Source: JAUWGC01 sp963753055
Lineage (GTDB): Bacteria > Bacteroidota > Bacteroidia > Bacteroidales > B18-G4
Assembly (NCBI GenBank): GCA_963753055.1
Contig: CAVWAP010000002.1
Coordinates: 124,001 to 188,000 of the forward strand
DNA: 64,000 nt
Direction of reading: 5' to 3'
The notes beneath the pieces are model-generated. The model was given only the letters and a program-made list of their open reading frames with translations. It did no database searches and was not told where the DNA came from. The translations under genes were made by a program, and so were the position numbers. Below, one piece after another: positions 51,313 through 60,545 of the stretch. Each line of letters opens with the position of its first letter. Within the stretch, counting starts at the first letter, position 1.

Positions 51313-52656
51313 TTAGTTAAACAACAAATCTACTTTATGGATAGCCTCGGGGAGCGTAAAGACAACGACCTTATCATTTTCCTGGATCTGAAGGTCACCT
51401 ACAGCAATATGGCTGTCTTCACCACGAATGACTCCCCCAATAATAGCTCCCTTGGGTATATTCAGGTGACGGATAGGTTTTTTTGTAATGAGGGAATGGG
51501 GCCTGGCAACAAATTCCATCACTTCTGCATTGACCCCACTCAAAAATTTAATTGAAGTCACCTCAGCACTCATAGTAAATCGTACAATATAGCTGGCAGT
51601 GCTCAGCTTCTTGTTGATGATGGTGTCGATGCCGATATTTTGTGCAATTTCTATGTATTCAATATTTTCAACCAGGGCAATGGTCTTTTTCACTCCAAAT
51701 TTCTTAGCCTGCAGGCAGCTTAGCACATTGGTTTCGGTATTATCGGTAACTGCAAGAAAGGCATCCATCCCGACGATATCTTCTTCCTGCCATAGCTGAA
51801 TATCGCGGCCATCACCATGGATGATAAGCGTATTTTCAAGGTAATTGGCGAGCTGTTGGCTCTTCTCCTTGTTCTGCTCGATCAGCTTGATATTCAGGGT
51901 TTTCTCAAGCTTCTTGGCCGTGGTCCGTCCAACCCTGCCTCCACCGATGATCAAGACATCCCTGATCTCAATTTTAGTCTTTCCGCCAAGTTTTAAAAGG
52001 TCATCAATTCCTCCGGGCTTGGTAATGACATAGCATAGGTCATTAGGCTTGATCGTATCATTGCCTTTTGGAATAATAGTATTGCCTTCGCGATGTATAG
52101 CCACGGCACGAAAATCCAAATGAGGATATTCTGCAGCTATCTCATTAAGGGTTTTATTAGCGACAGGAGCGTTTTCACTGAGCCGGATCAGAAACATGGA
52201 CAGCTTCCCATTGGAAAAATCGAAAGCCTCGGTGGCAGCTGTCTGGCTTAGCAAGCTTGCTATTTCATCAGCTACGATACTTTCGGGGCAAACCAGGGAA
52301 TCAACACCCATCTGATTAAAATAAGCCTGGTTGGCAGTTGTGAGGTATTCCAGGTTGTTGACCCTGGCGATTGTCCGCTTTGCACCAAGTTGCTTGCCAA
52401 GACCGGCGGTAATAATATTGATCCTTTCGTCGTGTAGTACCGAGATAAGCAGGTCAGCCTTCTTTACATTGGCACTTTTTAGCACGTTGACCGATGTGGA
52501 ATCCCCTTTGATAGCCATAACATCCACGTGGGATTCCACCAGGTTGATCAGATCTTCGTGAGGGTCAACAATAGTAATGTTGTGGTTTTCAAGAGCGAGT
52601 TCGTGGGCAAGGTGAAGACCGACTTCCCCATCTCCCGCAATAACAATATTCATCAC
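51313..52656 (-). CDS. trkA: Trk system NAD-binding regulator TrkA
   Basis: Cytoplasmic gating subunit that binds NAD(H) or ATP and controls TrkH. It is 447 residues with two RCK_N plus RCK_C halves. The first dinucleotide motif is VIAGDGEVGLHLAHELALEN and the second VLIIGGGRVGRTTAKKLEKT; each is followed by a C-terminal regulatory domain (SMFLIRLSENAPVANKTLNE; TSIKFLSGVNAEVMEFVARP). It is first in the long envelope operon and is preceded by a well-spaced promoter. Confidence 0.95.
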   Translation of the reverse strand: MMNIVIAGDGEVGLHLAHELALENHNITIVDPHEDLINLVESHVDVMAIKGDSTSVNVLKSANVKKADLLISVLHDERINIITAGLGKQLGAKRTIARVNNLEYLTTANQAYFNQMGVDSLVCPESIVADEIASLLSQTAATEAFDFSNGKLSMFLIRLSENAPVANKTLNEIAAEYPHLDFRAVAIHREGNTIIPKGNDTIKPNDLCYVITKPGGIDDLLKLGGKTKIEIRDVLIIGGGRVGRTTAKKLEKTLNIKLIEQNKEKSQQLANYLENTLIIHGDGRDIQLWQEEDIVGMDAFLAVTDNTETNVLSCLQAKKFGVKKTIALVENIEYIEIAQNIGIDTIINKKLSTASYIVRFTMSAEVTSIKFLSGVNAEVMEFVARPHSLITKKPIRHLNIPKGAIIGGVIRGEDSHIAVGDLQIQENDKVVVFTLPEAIHKVDLLFN

Positions 52657-52675
52657 AATTAGTTTTTACACAGTG

Positions 52676-52708
52676 CGAATATAAATGAATAAGTTACTAA
52701 AATGCAAA
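52676..52708 (-). promoter_or_regulatory. Promoter of trkA operon (TTTG-N21-TATATTCG)
   Basis: -33 TTTG at 52705-52708 and a -7 box with one mismatch (TATATTCG, 52676-52683) separated by 21 bp, 20 bp before the trkA ATG. Confidence 0.5.
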
Positions 52709-52797
52709 TGTTTGAACAAATTTAAGTATTAATGGTATTGTAAGTTACAAAGTCATAATTTTACAGGCATTAACCAATATTTATCATAAAACAATCC

Positions 52798-53994
52798 ATG
52801 AAAACAATAGAAAACTATCCCTTTAATGGCAAAAAGGCCCTGGTCCGGGTTGACTTTAATGTACCCCTCGATGATAAGTTCCAGATTACAGATGCATCCA
52901 GGATCAATGCAGCTGTCCCGACCATTCAAAAAATTCGCGAAGAAGGTGGTGCCGTAATCCTGATGTCACACCTGGGCAGGCCCAAGGAAGGACCGGAAGA
53001 CAAGTTTTCCCTCAGGCATCTTCTGCCTTACCTGTCTGAAAAGCTAGGCGTTGATGTAGGATTTGCCCCTGATTGCATTGGTGATGAAGCGGTTGAGCTT
53101 GCCGCGACCATGAAACCCGGTGATGTTCTGTTATTGGAAAACCTGAGATTTTATAAGGAAGAGACAAAAGGAGATGAAGCTTTTGCAGAAAAGCTGGCCA
53201 GGCTTGCTGATGTATATGTAAATGATGCCTTTGGAACAGCTCATCGTGCACATGCTTCAACAGCTATTATTGCGAAATTCTTTCCGGATGACAAAACCTT
53301 TGGTTATATCATGGGGAATGAATTGAAGAATATTGACAAGGTGCTCCATGGTCCGCAAAAACCATTTACTGCCATTCTTGGTGGAGCCAAGGTTTCCGGC
53401 AAGATTGAGATCATTAAAAACCTTCTCGATAAGGTTGATAACCTCCTCATAGGTGGAGGTATGATGTTTACCTTTATTAAGGCCATGGGAGGTGAGGTAG
53501 GTAAGTCACTGGTGGAAGAGGATCTGCTGGACTTAGCCCGGGAAACGCTGGACAAGGCCAAAGAGCTCGGAACCAACCTGCTTATCCCGGTTGATACCGT
53601 GACTGCCGATGCCTTTGATAATGATGCTGAAAAGGCAGTTTGTAATGCCGCTGAGATCCCGGATAACCTGATGGGCCTGGACATTGGACCGGAAACGCAA
53701 CTTCTGTTCAATAGCATCATCAAGTCCTCTAAAACGATACTCTGGAACGGTCCAATGGGTGTTTTTGAGATGTCCAATTTTGAAGCAGGAACCAAAAGCA
53801 TAGCCCTGGCAGTTGCTGAGGCTACCCAGAATGGTGCCTTTTCCCTGGTCGGCGGTGGAGATTCCGTTGCTGCCATCAATAAATATGAGCTTGGCAATAA
53901 AGTCAGCTATGTATCAACTGGTGGTGGTGCAATGCTGGAGTATATCGAAGGGAAGCAATTACCAGGGGTAAATGCAGTGACCAGTGATCACTGA
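52798..53994 (+). CDS. pgk: Phosphoglycerate kinase
   Basis: Glycolytic enzyme making ATP and 3-phosphoglycerate. It is 398 residues. Conserved segments are ALVRVDFNVPLDD, AVILMSHLGRPKEGPEDKFS, DVLLLENLRFYKEETKGDEA, VNDAFGTAHRAHAST, AILGGAKVSGKIEIIKNLL, NGPMGVFEMSNFEAGTKSIA and VGGGDSVAAINKY. The last residues, AVTSDH, are encoded by the beginning of a word array, and the palindrome CAGTGATCACTG overlaps the stop codon. Monocistronic. Confidence 0.97.
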   Translation: MKTIENYPFNGKKALVRVDFNVPLDDKFQITDASRINAAVPTIQKIREEGGAVILMSHLGRPKEGPEDKFSLRHLLPYLSEKLGVDVGFAPDCIGDEAVELAATMKPGDVLLLENLRFYKEETKGDEAFAEKLARLADVYVNDAFGTAHRAHASTAIIAKFFPDDKTFGYIMGNELKNIDKVLHGPQKPFTAILGGAKVSGKIEIIKNLLDKVDNLLIGGGMMFTFIKAMGGEVGKSLVEEDLLDLARETLDKAKELGTNLLIPVDTVTADAFDNDAEKAVCNAAEIPDNLMGLDIGPETQLLFNSIIKSSKTILWNGPMGVFEMSNFEAGTKSIALAVAEATQNGAFSLVGGGDSVAAINKYELGNKVSYVSTGGGAMLEYIEGKQLPGVNAVTSDH

Positions 53995-54060
53995 ACACTG
54001 AACACTTATCAGGATTTTCGATTTATTGTCAACTGTCAACTGTCAACTGTCAATTTATCC
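53975..54060. repeat. Heptamer arrays (CAGTGAC, CTGAACA, GTCAACT)
   Basis: It begins inside the pgk 3' end, continues as CACTGAACACTGAACAC and then four units of GTCAACT, in the spacer between convergent pgk and cvpA. Confidence 0.85.
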
Positions 54061-54064
54061 GTTA

Positions 54065-54592
54065 TCAGACTGCCTTTACAGATTTACTGTTGAATTCTAT
54101 ATTACGGACATCATCTACATCCAGCCTCGGTATAATGGAAGGAGCAAATCTTTCTACAGGCTTATAGAGCATGGAGCCGTCTCTTAACTTTGGGGTGATG
54201 ACACTTTGATTATCATCGAAGCTGTTGATTACCAGGATGATGACGCTTAGAAGAAAAGCAGCTTTCACGATGCCGAAAGCAAGGCCGGTGAGCTTGTTAA
54301 GGAAGCCCAGCGCAAGGATATCGATGAATTTCTCAATAATTTTTCCAATCAGATAAACTGCGATTACAACTGCAATAAAGGTGACGATAAAAGCAGTAAT
54401 TGAAAGGTATTTTGGGCCTATATCAAAATTGTTGGATAGAAAATCCCCTGCAAAAAAGGAAAAGTGGATAGCAACCCAGATTCCTAAGATCAATGCTACC
54501 AGGGATGCCAGCTCAATGATCAGGCCCTTGGTAAATCCACGGTAAGCAAACCAGACAAGCGGAACAGCAAGAATGATATCCAGGACATTCAT
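54065..54592 (-). CDS. CvpA-family membrane protein
   Basis: A 175-residue protein with four membrane helices: ILAVPLVWFAYRGFTKG, SLVALILGIWVAIHFSFFA, SITAFIVTFIAVVIAVYLIG and FGIVKAAFLLSVIILVINSF. YRGFTKGLIIELASL near the N-terminus and LGFLNKLTGLAFGIVK before TM4 are the CvpA signature. CvpA is needed for colicin V production in E. coli and has been linked to envelope integrity; its exact job is unknown. Its start overlaps the mlaF-like stop by 1 bp, placing it in the Mla operon. Confidence 0.88.
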   Translation of the reverse strand: MNVLDIILAVPLVWFAYRGFTKGLIIELASLVALILGIWVAIHFSFFAGDFLSNNFDIGPKYLSITAFIVTFIAVVIAVYLIGKIIEKFIDILALGFLNKLTGLAFGIVKAAFLLSVIILVINSFDDNQSVITPKLRDGSMLYKPVERFAPSIIPRLDVDDVRNIEFNSKSVKAV

Positions 54593-55335
54593 TATTTAAG
54601 CCTCCTTGTTAATTCTGTTGCGAACACGAAATCATTCAATTCCTTGTTGGATGCAGATAATATCTCCTGCTTGGAACCTGTCCACCATAATTGTCCTTCG
54701 AAGATATAAGCAATATTATCTCCAATATTCAGGACAGAATTCATATCGTGCGTATTAACAATGGTGGTAATATTATATTCCTTGGTGATCTCATTGATGA
54801 GGTCATCGATTAATCCGGCAGTTTGGGGGTCCAGGCCAGAGTTTGGCTCATCGCAGAATAAATACTTTGGGTTCATGGAGATAGCCCTGGCAATCGCAAC
54901 CCTTTTGATCATCCCGCCGGATAATTCTGAAGGCATCAGCTTGTTAGCTTCTTTCAGATTGACACGCTCAAGACAGAAATCAACCCGCTTCAACTTTTCC
55001 TGGTAACTATCTTTGGTAAACATTGACAGGGGGAACATTACATTCTCTTCGACATTCATGTAATCGAACAGGGCACCGGCCTGGAAGAGCATACCAATCT
55101 CTTTTTGTATATCCCTCAGCTCCTTTTTCTTCATCCCGGAGAAAACCCTTTCATCATAAATAATATCTCCCTTATCAACCTGAAACAGGCCAAGGATACA
55201 TTTTACAAGCACTGTTTTTCCGGAGCCACTCTGACCGATGACAAGGTTGTTTTTGCCGGGCTCAAAAACATAGTTGATGTCCTTAAGGACAGTCTTGTCA
55301 CCAAACGATTTATATATATTTTTCACCTCTATCAT
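54592..55335 (-). CDS. mlaF: MlaF-like phospholipid ABC transporter ATPase
   Basis: Powers lipid transport between the membranes. It is 247 residues: Walker A IGQSGSGKTVL, Q-loop LFQAGALFDYMNVEENV, signature ELSGGMIKRVAIARA, Walker B YLFCDEPNSGLDP and switch His in VNTHDMNSVL. The Mla/Ttg2A type is indicated by AGALFDYMNV and the pairing with mlaE, which it overlaps by 4 bp. An MlaD-type MCE protein is not in the window. Confidence 0.9.
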   Translation of the reverse strand: MIEVKNIYKSFGDKTVLKDINYVFEPGKNNLVIGQSGSGKTVLVKCILGLFQVDKGDIIYDERVFSGMKKKELRDIQKEIGMLFQAGALFDYMNVEENVMFPLSMFTKDSYQEKLKRVDFCLERVNLKEANKLMPSELSGGMIKRVAIARAISMNPKYLFCDEPNSGLDPQTAGLIDDLINEITKEYNITTIVNTHDMNSVLNIGDNIAYIFEGQLWWTGSKQEILSASNKELNDFVFATELTRRLK

Positions 55336-56066
55336 ACAAGCAATAATTGTGTGAGGATGAGGTTGAAAATAATAATCAGGATACTGCTGTTGACCACCGC
55401 TTTTGTACTTGCCTTACCCACATCAAGAGCGCCGCCCCTGATAGTATATCCATGATATGCTGATACTGAAGCGATGATAAATGCAAAAACGACAGTTTTA
55501 ACCAGGGCATAGAAAACAGTATAGGGCTCGAACCAAAAGCGGATACCGATGATGTATATCTCAGAAGTGACAAGCCCCGATGTGACACATGCCAGCCAAC
55601 CACCAAATATACCCAGGAACATACTGACTGAGATCAGGAAAGGGTTGATCAGCATGCTTGCCACCACTTTTGGAAAGATCAGGAAATTCGCTGAGTTAAC
55701 ACCCATGATCTGTAAGGCATCGATTTGTTCGGTAACCCGCATGGTACCTATTTCTGAAGCTATCCTGGAACCCACCTTACCTGCAAGTATCAAACTCATG
55801 ATGGTAGGAGAAAACTCGAGAACAATCGATTGCCTTGCCGTAAAGCCAACCATGGTGAGCGGAATAAGCGGGCTGTCAATGTTATAAGCAGTCTGTAGAG
55901 CAACTACTGCACCCATAAAAACAGAGATGATCGCGATAATGCCCAGTGATTCGACACCGAGACTTATAAACTCGACAAACAATTGCTTCCAAAAGACCTT
56001 CCCTTTATCCGGTCTTTTAAGCACATCCTTCATCAACAGGAAATAATTTCCAAAAGCCTTGAACAT
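55332..56066 (-). CDS. mlaE: MlaE-like phospholipid ABC transporter permease
   Basis: A 244-residue inner-membrane permease with the MlaE motifs GVESLGIIAIISVFMGAVVA, ARQSIVLEFSPTIMSLILAG, KVGSRIASEIGTMRVTEQID, ALQIMGVNSANFLIFPKVVA and the closing strand VGKASTKAVVNSSILIIIFN. Five membrane helices are predicted. It is first gene of mlaE-mlaF-cvpA and diverges from the small lipoprotein gene. Confidence 0.92.
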   Translation of the reverse strand: MFKAFGNYFLLMKDVLKRPDKGKVFWKQLFVEFISLGVESLGIIAIISVFMGAVVALQTAYNIDSPLIPLTMVGFTARQSIVLEFSPTIMSLILAGKVGSRIASEIGTMRVTEQIDALQIMGVNSANFLIFPKVVASMLINPFLISVSMFLGIFGGWLACVTSGLVTSEIYIIGIRFWFEPYTVFYALVKTVVFAFIIASVSAYHGYTIRGGALDVGKASTKAVVNSSILIIIFNLILTQLLLV

Positions 56067-56103
56067 ATTGGCGTGTTTATTCCTTTTGCTAATTTAACTA
56101 TAT

Positions 56104-56135
56104 TTTGAAAATCAAGCTTGTTTATGTTATTTTTG
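56104..56135 (+). promoter_or_regulatory. Promoter TTTG-N20-TATTTTTG for the lipoprotein-sprT pair
   Basis: -33 TTTG (56104-56107) and an exact -7 TATTTTTG (56128-56135) at ideal spacing. Transcription would begin near 56139, so an in-frame ATG at 56105 cannot be the start of the gene. Confidence 0.75.
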
Positions 56136-56155
56136 TGACACCGCATATGCTGAAA

Positions 56156-56347
56156 ATGAACAAAGCCATTAAAAATATTTTTCTAATTGCATGCCTGGTA
56201 ATAGCTGCCCTTTTGCTATTTGAAGGCTGTGCATCATCCAAATATCCGTACAGTAAAAAGAGAAAACCCAGAAAGTGCAATTGTCCTAAATGGAGCCATG
56301 TTGATCAACCTTCTGTCATTCAACTGAAAGCTGATGGAACAATATAA
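56156..56347 (+). CDS. Small basic lipoprotein
   Basis: A 63-residue lipoprotein (MNKAIKNIFLIAC... lipobox LLFEGC) whose mature part is short and basic (SKYPYSKKRKPRKCNCPKWS) with two further cysteines. ATG 56147 would add three residues; ATG 56105 is excluded by the promoter. It overlaps the SprT-like gene by 14 bp. Similar tiny Cys/Lys-rich lipoproteins are found in Bacteroidota; function unknown. Confidence 0.7.
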   Translation: MNKAIKNIFLIACLVIAALLLFEGCASSKYPYSKKRKPRKCNCPKWSHVDQPSVIQLKADGTI

Positions 56348-56942
56348 ACTGCTGCTGCAGAAATATTTGCCGGATGGGACTGAGGAGATAATCATTGAGT
56401 GGCTACAATCATACCGCATTCATCTGCACGTTACTAAAAGCCGCATAACGAAGCTGGGAGATTTTCGACCACCAGCAAAAAACCAAGCCCATAAAATCAC
56501 GGTAAACTACAACCTGAACCCTTATGCTTTCCTGATTACCCTGGTACATGAAATTGCTCATGTTGAGGTGTGGCAGCAATACCGCAATAAGGTCAGTCCC
56601 CATGGCAGGGAATGGAAAAAGTCTTTCAGCCGCATGTTGGGCACATTTCTGGATCAGGGATTATTTCCTGACGATGTTGAAAAGGCCCTGAAAAAATATG
56701 CACACAAGCCCCTGGCCTCATCCGGTGCAGACATCTCACTGGCCAGGGTATTAAATCAATATGACAAAGAGCAGGGACTTACCCTTGAAGAATTGCCTTC
56801 ACAGGCTGTTTTTAGAATATATAATGGAAAGAAATTCAGGAAGTTGGATATAATGAGAAAGAGATTCCGCTGCTTATGCCTGGATAATAATAAAATCTAC
56901 ATGGTACACCCGATGACCAATGTAATATTGGAAAATGAATAA
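56334..56942 (+). CDS. SprT-like zinc metalloprotease
   Basis: A 202-residue protein with the SprT-like domain: LVHEIAHVEVW gives H72-E73-x-x-H76, and SPHGREWKKSF supplies the third ligand His90 in the family's HGxxWK motif. The upstream part ITVNYNLNPYAFLITL fits the same domain. Eukaryotic relatives (Spartan) degrade DNA-protein crosslinks; the bacterial role is not settled. Translation is probably coupled to the lipoprotein gene it overlaps. Confidence 0.85.
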   Translation: MEQYKLLLQKYLPDGTEEIIIEWLQSYRIHLHVTKSRITKLGDFRPPAKNQAHKITVNYNLNPYAFLITLVHEIAHVEVWQQYRNKVSPHGREWKKSFSRMLGTFLDQGLFPDDVEKALKKYAHKPLASSGADISLARVLNQYDKEQGLTLEELPSQAVFRIYNGKKFRKLDIMRKRFRCLCLDNNKIYMVHPMTNVILENE

Positions 56943-56978
56943 ACAAAAAATCTTATATTTATAAAAAAAAGCAACGCT

Positions 56979-58076
56979 ATGCAGGGAAAAGATAATTATT
57001 TCTGTGTTATCATGGCCGGTGGCATTGGAGCAAGGTTTTGGCCAATGAGCCGTACATCTCACCCAAAACAATTCATTGATATCCTGGGTACCGGAGAGAC
57101 ATTAATCCAGCAGACCTTCACTCGCCTCCAAAAAATATGCCCCCCACAAAACATTTATATCGTTACTAATGCTATTTATAAAGAGCTGGTTATGAACCAG
57201 CTTGATGATATTTCCGAGGAGCAGGTTTTGTGTGAACCTATGCGGCGGAATACCGCTCCCTGCATTGCTTATGCTAATTATAAGATCCAGAAAAGAAATC
57301 CTGATGCAATAATCCTTGTTGCCCCATCCGACCATATCATCCTGAAGGAAGATGAATTTGTTGAAAATGCACTTTCAACTATGCAGGCTGTGTCAGAAAA
57401 TGACTGGTTGATGACCATGGGAATCAAGCCCAGCCGCCCTGATACCGGGTACGGATATATTCAGTTTGAGGAGCAGGCCGTATACTCCGGGGATGATCAG
57501 GTCAGGAAGGTTAAGACATTTACAGAGAAACCCAACCTTGAGCTGGCTAAAACATTTCTTCAAAGTGGAGACTTTCTCTGGAATTCAGGAATATTTATCT
57601 GGTCTTTGAAGAGCATTATAATTGCCTTCGAAAAACACCTTCCCGAAATTGACAATCTCTTTAAGGATGGCGGAGACTATTATGATACAGAAGATGAAAT
57701 GCAATTCATCAAAGACACCTATGCTGTTTGCCGCAATGTCTCCATTGATTATGGCGTGATGGAAAAGGCTGAAAATGTGTTCGTCCGTATTTCTGACTAT
57801 GGATGGTCTGACCTGGGAACCTGGGGTTCATTGTATGATATCCGTCGGAAAGATGATAAAGGGAATGCCGTGGTGGGAAAAAATGTTATGCTTTATGATA
57901 CCCAGAATTGTATCGTTAATGTCCCTAAAGAAAAACTTGTTGTGTTACAAGGGTTAAAAGATTATATCCTGGTTGAGGAAGAGGGCATCTTGCTGGTATG
58001 CAAAAAGGCGGATGAGCAAAACATCCGCCAGATTGTAAGTGATGTGAAAATAGAAAAAGGTGAAAAGTATGTATAG
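56979..58076 (+). CDS. manC: Mannose-1-phosphate guanylyltransferase
   Basis: Makes GDP-mannose from GTP and mannose-1-phosphate, for surface glycans. It is 365 residues, nucleotidyltransferase domain only, without the isomerase half of two-domain ManC. The motif is FCVIMAGGIGARFWPMSRTS followed by HPKQFIDILG. Further conserved parts are EPMRRNTAPCIAYANYKI, AILVAPSDHIILKE-like LVAPSDHIILKEDEFV, RPDTGYGYIQFEE and SIDYGVMEKAENVFVRISDY. Transcribed alone, downstream of sprT. Confidence 0.93.
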   Translation: MQGKDNYFCVIMAGGIGARFWPMSRTSHPKQFIDILGTGETLIQQTFTRLQKICPPQNIYIVTNAIYKELVMNQLDDISEEQVLCEPMRRNTAPCIAYANYKIQKRNPDAIILVAPSDHIILKEDEFVENALSTMQAVSENDWLMTMGIKPSRPDTGYGYIQFEEQAVYSGDDQVRKVKTFTEKPNLELAKTFLQSGDFLWNSGIFIWSLKSIIIAFEKHLPEIDNLFKDGGDYYDTEDEMQFIKDTYAVCRNVSIDYGVMEKAENVFVRISDYGWSDLGTWGSLYDIRRKDDKGNAVVGKNVMLYDTQNCIVNVPKEKLVVLQGLKDYILVEEEGILLVCKKADEQNIRQIVSDVKIEKGEKYV

Positions 58077-58199
58077 CTGGTATAGTAATAATAGATAAAA
58101 ACACATCACCCTACTTGTTAATCTTTTTTTCAGGCAAACGTTCCCATTTATTTCTCACTTTTTTTCATTTCGGTTAGAATTACTACTTTAGATTAAGTT

Positions 58200-58664
58200 A
58201 TGGGCCTGGAGATTGAACGTAAGTTTCTTGTTAATAATGATGCTTATAAATCATCATCAGGGGTGCATATCCAACAAGGGTACCTGCTGGGAAGTGAAGA
58301 GATGTCGATCAGGATAAGGATCATGGAAGATGCTGCCTGCCTGGCTATAAAAGGATCTACAATCTCTGCAACACGGCAGGAGTTTGAATACCCTATCCCA
58401 ATTACAGATGCCCGCGAAATGATCAATGATCTTTGTGAAGAACCACTAATAGACAAGCATCGTTATGTTGTTGATTACAAGGGAAATACCTGGGAGGTGG
58501 ATGAATTCCATGGCCCCAATGAAGGGCTTGTCATCGCAGAGATTGAGCTTGAGAGCGAAGACCAGTCATTTGAAAAGCCTGAATGGATCGGAGAGGAGGT
58601 AACGGGTGATGAAAGATATTATAATATGAACCTGGTTAGAAATCCTTATAAAGACTGGAAATAA
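58200..58664 (+). CDS. CYTH-domain protein (triphosphatase-like)
   Basis: A 154-residue single-domain protein with the ExExK signature MGLEIERKFLV (E4, E6, K8) and RIRIMEDAACLAIKG, DKHRYVVDYKGNTWEVDEFH and LVIAEIELES, the alternating charged strands of the tunnel fold. CYTH proteins hydrolyse inorganic triphosphate or NTPs, or cyclise ATP; the short bacterial form is usually a triphosphatase. The next gene starts 3 bp after the stop, so they are co-transcribed. Confidence 0.92.
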   Translation: MGLEIERKFLVNNDAYKSSSGVHIQQGYLLGSEEMSIRIRIMEDAACLAIKGSTISATRQEFEYPIPITDAREMINDLCEEPLIDKHRYVVDYKGNTWEVDEFHGPNEGLVIAEIELESEDQSFEKPEWIGEEVTGDERYYNMNLVRNPYKDWK

Positions 58665-58666
58665 TC

Positions 58667-60106
58667 GTGAATTGGTTCGTTTTTTGGATCGTCATTTACC
58701 TTATTGTGATCGCATGGTTTGCTTTCCGGCATGTGAAGGTAGGGGACATTGATAATTACCTTGTCAACAACAGGAATACAAGAACCTTGCCCCTGGTATT
58801 CACAACGCTGGCAACCTTTGTGGGTGGGGGAACATCCATCGGATTGATGGCCATGGGTTACGAGTCCGGATTTGCAGCTGTCGGTATTGGTGTAGCCTAT
58901 GTGATCGGCTTTTTTATCATTGCCCCATACGCTGGCAGGATCAGAAGAATTGGTCAGGAAAAGAACATTTATTCCTTCCCGGAGTTCCTGAACAAGCATT
59001 ATACCAATGACACAGAAAGAGCCTTCTCCAGATGGTTTTCAGCAACTGTCAGTGGCGTAAACATTTTCATCTTTTTTTTCCTGTTGTCGGCGCAGTTTGT
59101 CGGGATGGCTTCATTGCTGAGATTTGCCTTTGACATTGGCTATCTTGAGGCTGCCATCATCTCCTGCCTGGTGGTGATTGCATATACTGCACTTGCGGGC
59201 TTATCCGGCGTGATCATAACCGACACCATCCAGTTCATCGTCATTATTTTTATGATCATCTTCATCTTTGTCCCCGGCATATTATCAGACACAGCAAATA
59301 TGACGCGGCTGGATGAGCTCCCGGCACATTTTGTAGATGGGACCTATTATGGGATATTGTTCCTCATAGGACTGCCACTGTTTCTGGCACCTTCCGTAAT
59401 TGTTAGAATGGATATATGGCAAAGGCTGCTGGCTGCAAGGAGCGAAAAGATAGCCAGAAAGGTAACTATAATATCGGGCCTGGGGATGTTGCCATTTTAT
59501 GTGATTTTCCCGCTGGTAGGGATGGCCCTCAGAATAACCCAGACCGATATCATCGAACCAAAGTATGTGGCGTATAACTTTCTTGACAATCATTGTAACT
59601 CCTTTATCCTTGGCTTTGCTGTGGTTGGACTGCTGTCTGCCCTGATGTCGTCGGGCGACAGCTTTCTAAACCTGATCTCCATCTCCGCCATTCGTGATTT
59701 CGTCGGTTGGAAGAAGAAAAAGCAGGAACGAACCCAGAAGGTACATAAAAGGATCAGGATAACTGCCTTTATATTTGGATTTATTGCTTTGTTTATGGCC
59801 CTGGTTTTTCCACATATTGTTGATCTGATGGTGGTGGGCCTGGCAACCATCGTTATCTTTGTACCGGTTACTTTTTTAGCACTTTTGAACAAACAGGCAT
59901 TTTTGTATCGAAAGATTGCATTGGGCAGTATCATATCAGGTTTTGCGGCCAACCTGCTTTTTTTCTTGCTGGGGATTTTTCTGCCGGACTCGTTTGAACC
60001 AAAATCCTCATTTATCCCGGCTTTTTTGGTTGCAATGCTAAGCTTGCTCATTGGTATTTGGGTATGGAAAAGAAGATTAAAAAAACACAATAATGGCAAT
60101 ATTTGA
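58667..60106 (+). CDS. Sodium:solute symporter (SSS family)
   Basis: Imports a solute with Na+. It is 479 residues with 13 membrane helices. The N-terminal segment FWIVIYLIVIAWFAFRHVKV is followed by TLATFVGGGTSIGLMAMGY (Na+-site region), AYTALAGLSGVIITDTIQF and FAVVGLLSALMSSGDSFLNL (SSS signature region). The substrate is not clear. The start is GTG, 3 bp after the CYTH gene. The stop lies inside tadA (14-bp overlap). Confidence 0.9.
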   Translation: MNWFVFWIVIYLIVIAWFAFRHVKVGDIDNYLVNNRNTRTLPLVFTTLATFVGGGTSIGLMAMGYESGFAAVGIGVAYVIGFFIIAPYAGRIRRIGQEKNIYSFPEFLNKHYTNDTERAFSRWFSATVSGVNIFIFFFLLSAQFVGMASLLRFAFDIGYLEAAIISCLVVIAYTALAGLSGVIITDTIQFIVIIFMIIFIFVPGILSDTANMTRLDELPAHFVDGTYYGILFLIGLPLFLAPSVIVRMDIWQRLLAARSEKIARKVTIISGLGMLPFYVIFPLVGMALRITQTDIIEPKYVAYNFLDNHCNSFILGFAVVGLLSALMSSGDSFLNLISISAIRDFVGWKKKKQERTQKVHKRIRITAFIFGFIALFMALVFPHIVDLMVVGLATIVIFVPVTFLALLNKQAFLYRKIALGSIISGFAANLLFFLLGIFLPDSFEPKSSFIPAFLVAMLSLLIGIWVWKRRLKKHNNGNI

Positions 60107-60545
60107 GTTGAATGATGAATACTTCATGAAGGAAGCCTTGAAAGAAGCTTACAAGGCAAGGGACAAGGATGAGGTTCCCATCGGAGCTGTCATTGTGTGC
60201 AATCAGAAGATCATAGCCCGTACCCACAACCTTACAGAATTATTAAATGATGCGACTGCTCATGCGGAGATGCAAGCCTTCACTGCCGCAGCCAATCACC
60301 TGGGAGCCAAATACCTGAATGAATGTACTCTGTTTGTAACCCTCGAACCCTGCCCTATGTGTGCCGGAGCTTCTTTCTGGTCACAGATCGGGAAAATCGT
60401 ATACGGAGCATCGGATGAAAAACGAGGATTTACCAACATTGATCCAAATATGTTACATCCCAGGACGGTAGTTGTTGATGGTGTGCTGGAGGAAGAGTGT
60501 GCTGCCTTATTGAAGGATTTTTTCAGAAAGAAAAGAGAGTCTTGA
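60093..60545 (+). CDS. tadA: tRNA-specific adenosine deaminase TadA
   Basis: Converts wobble A34 to inosine in tRNA-Arg(ACG). It is 150 residues. Zinc ligands are His57 in ATAHAEMQAF and Cys87/Cys90 in LEPCPMCAGA; Glu59 is the proton shuttle. The C-terminal helix LEEECAALLKDFFRKKR is characteristic of TadA rather than of guanine deaminase. It overlaps the symporter gene by 14 bp, so translation is coupled. Confidence 0.9.
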   Translation: MAIFELNDEYFMKEALKEAYKARDKDEVPIGAVIVCNQKIIARTHNLTELLNDATAHAEMQAFTAAANHLGAKYLNECTLFVTLEPCPMCAGASFWSQIGKIVYGASDEKRGFTNIDPNMLHPRTVVVDGVLEEECAALLKDFFRKKRES

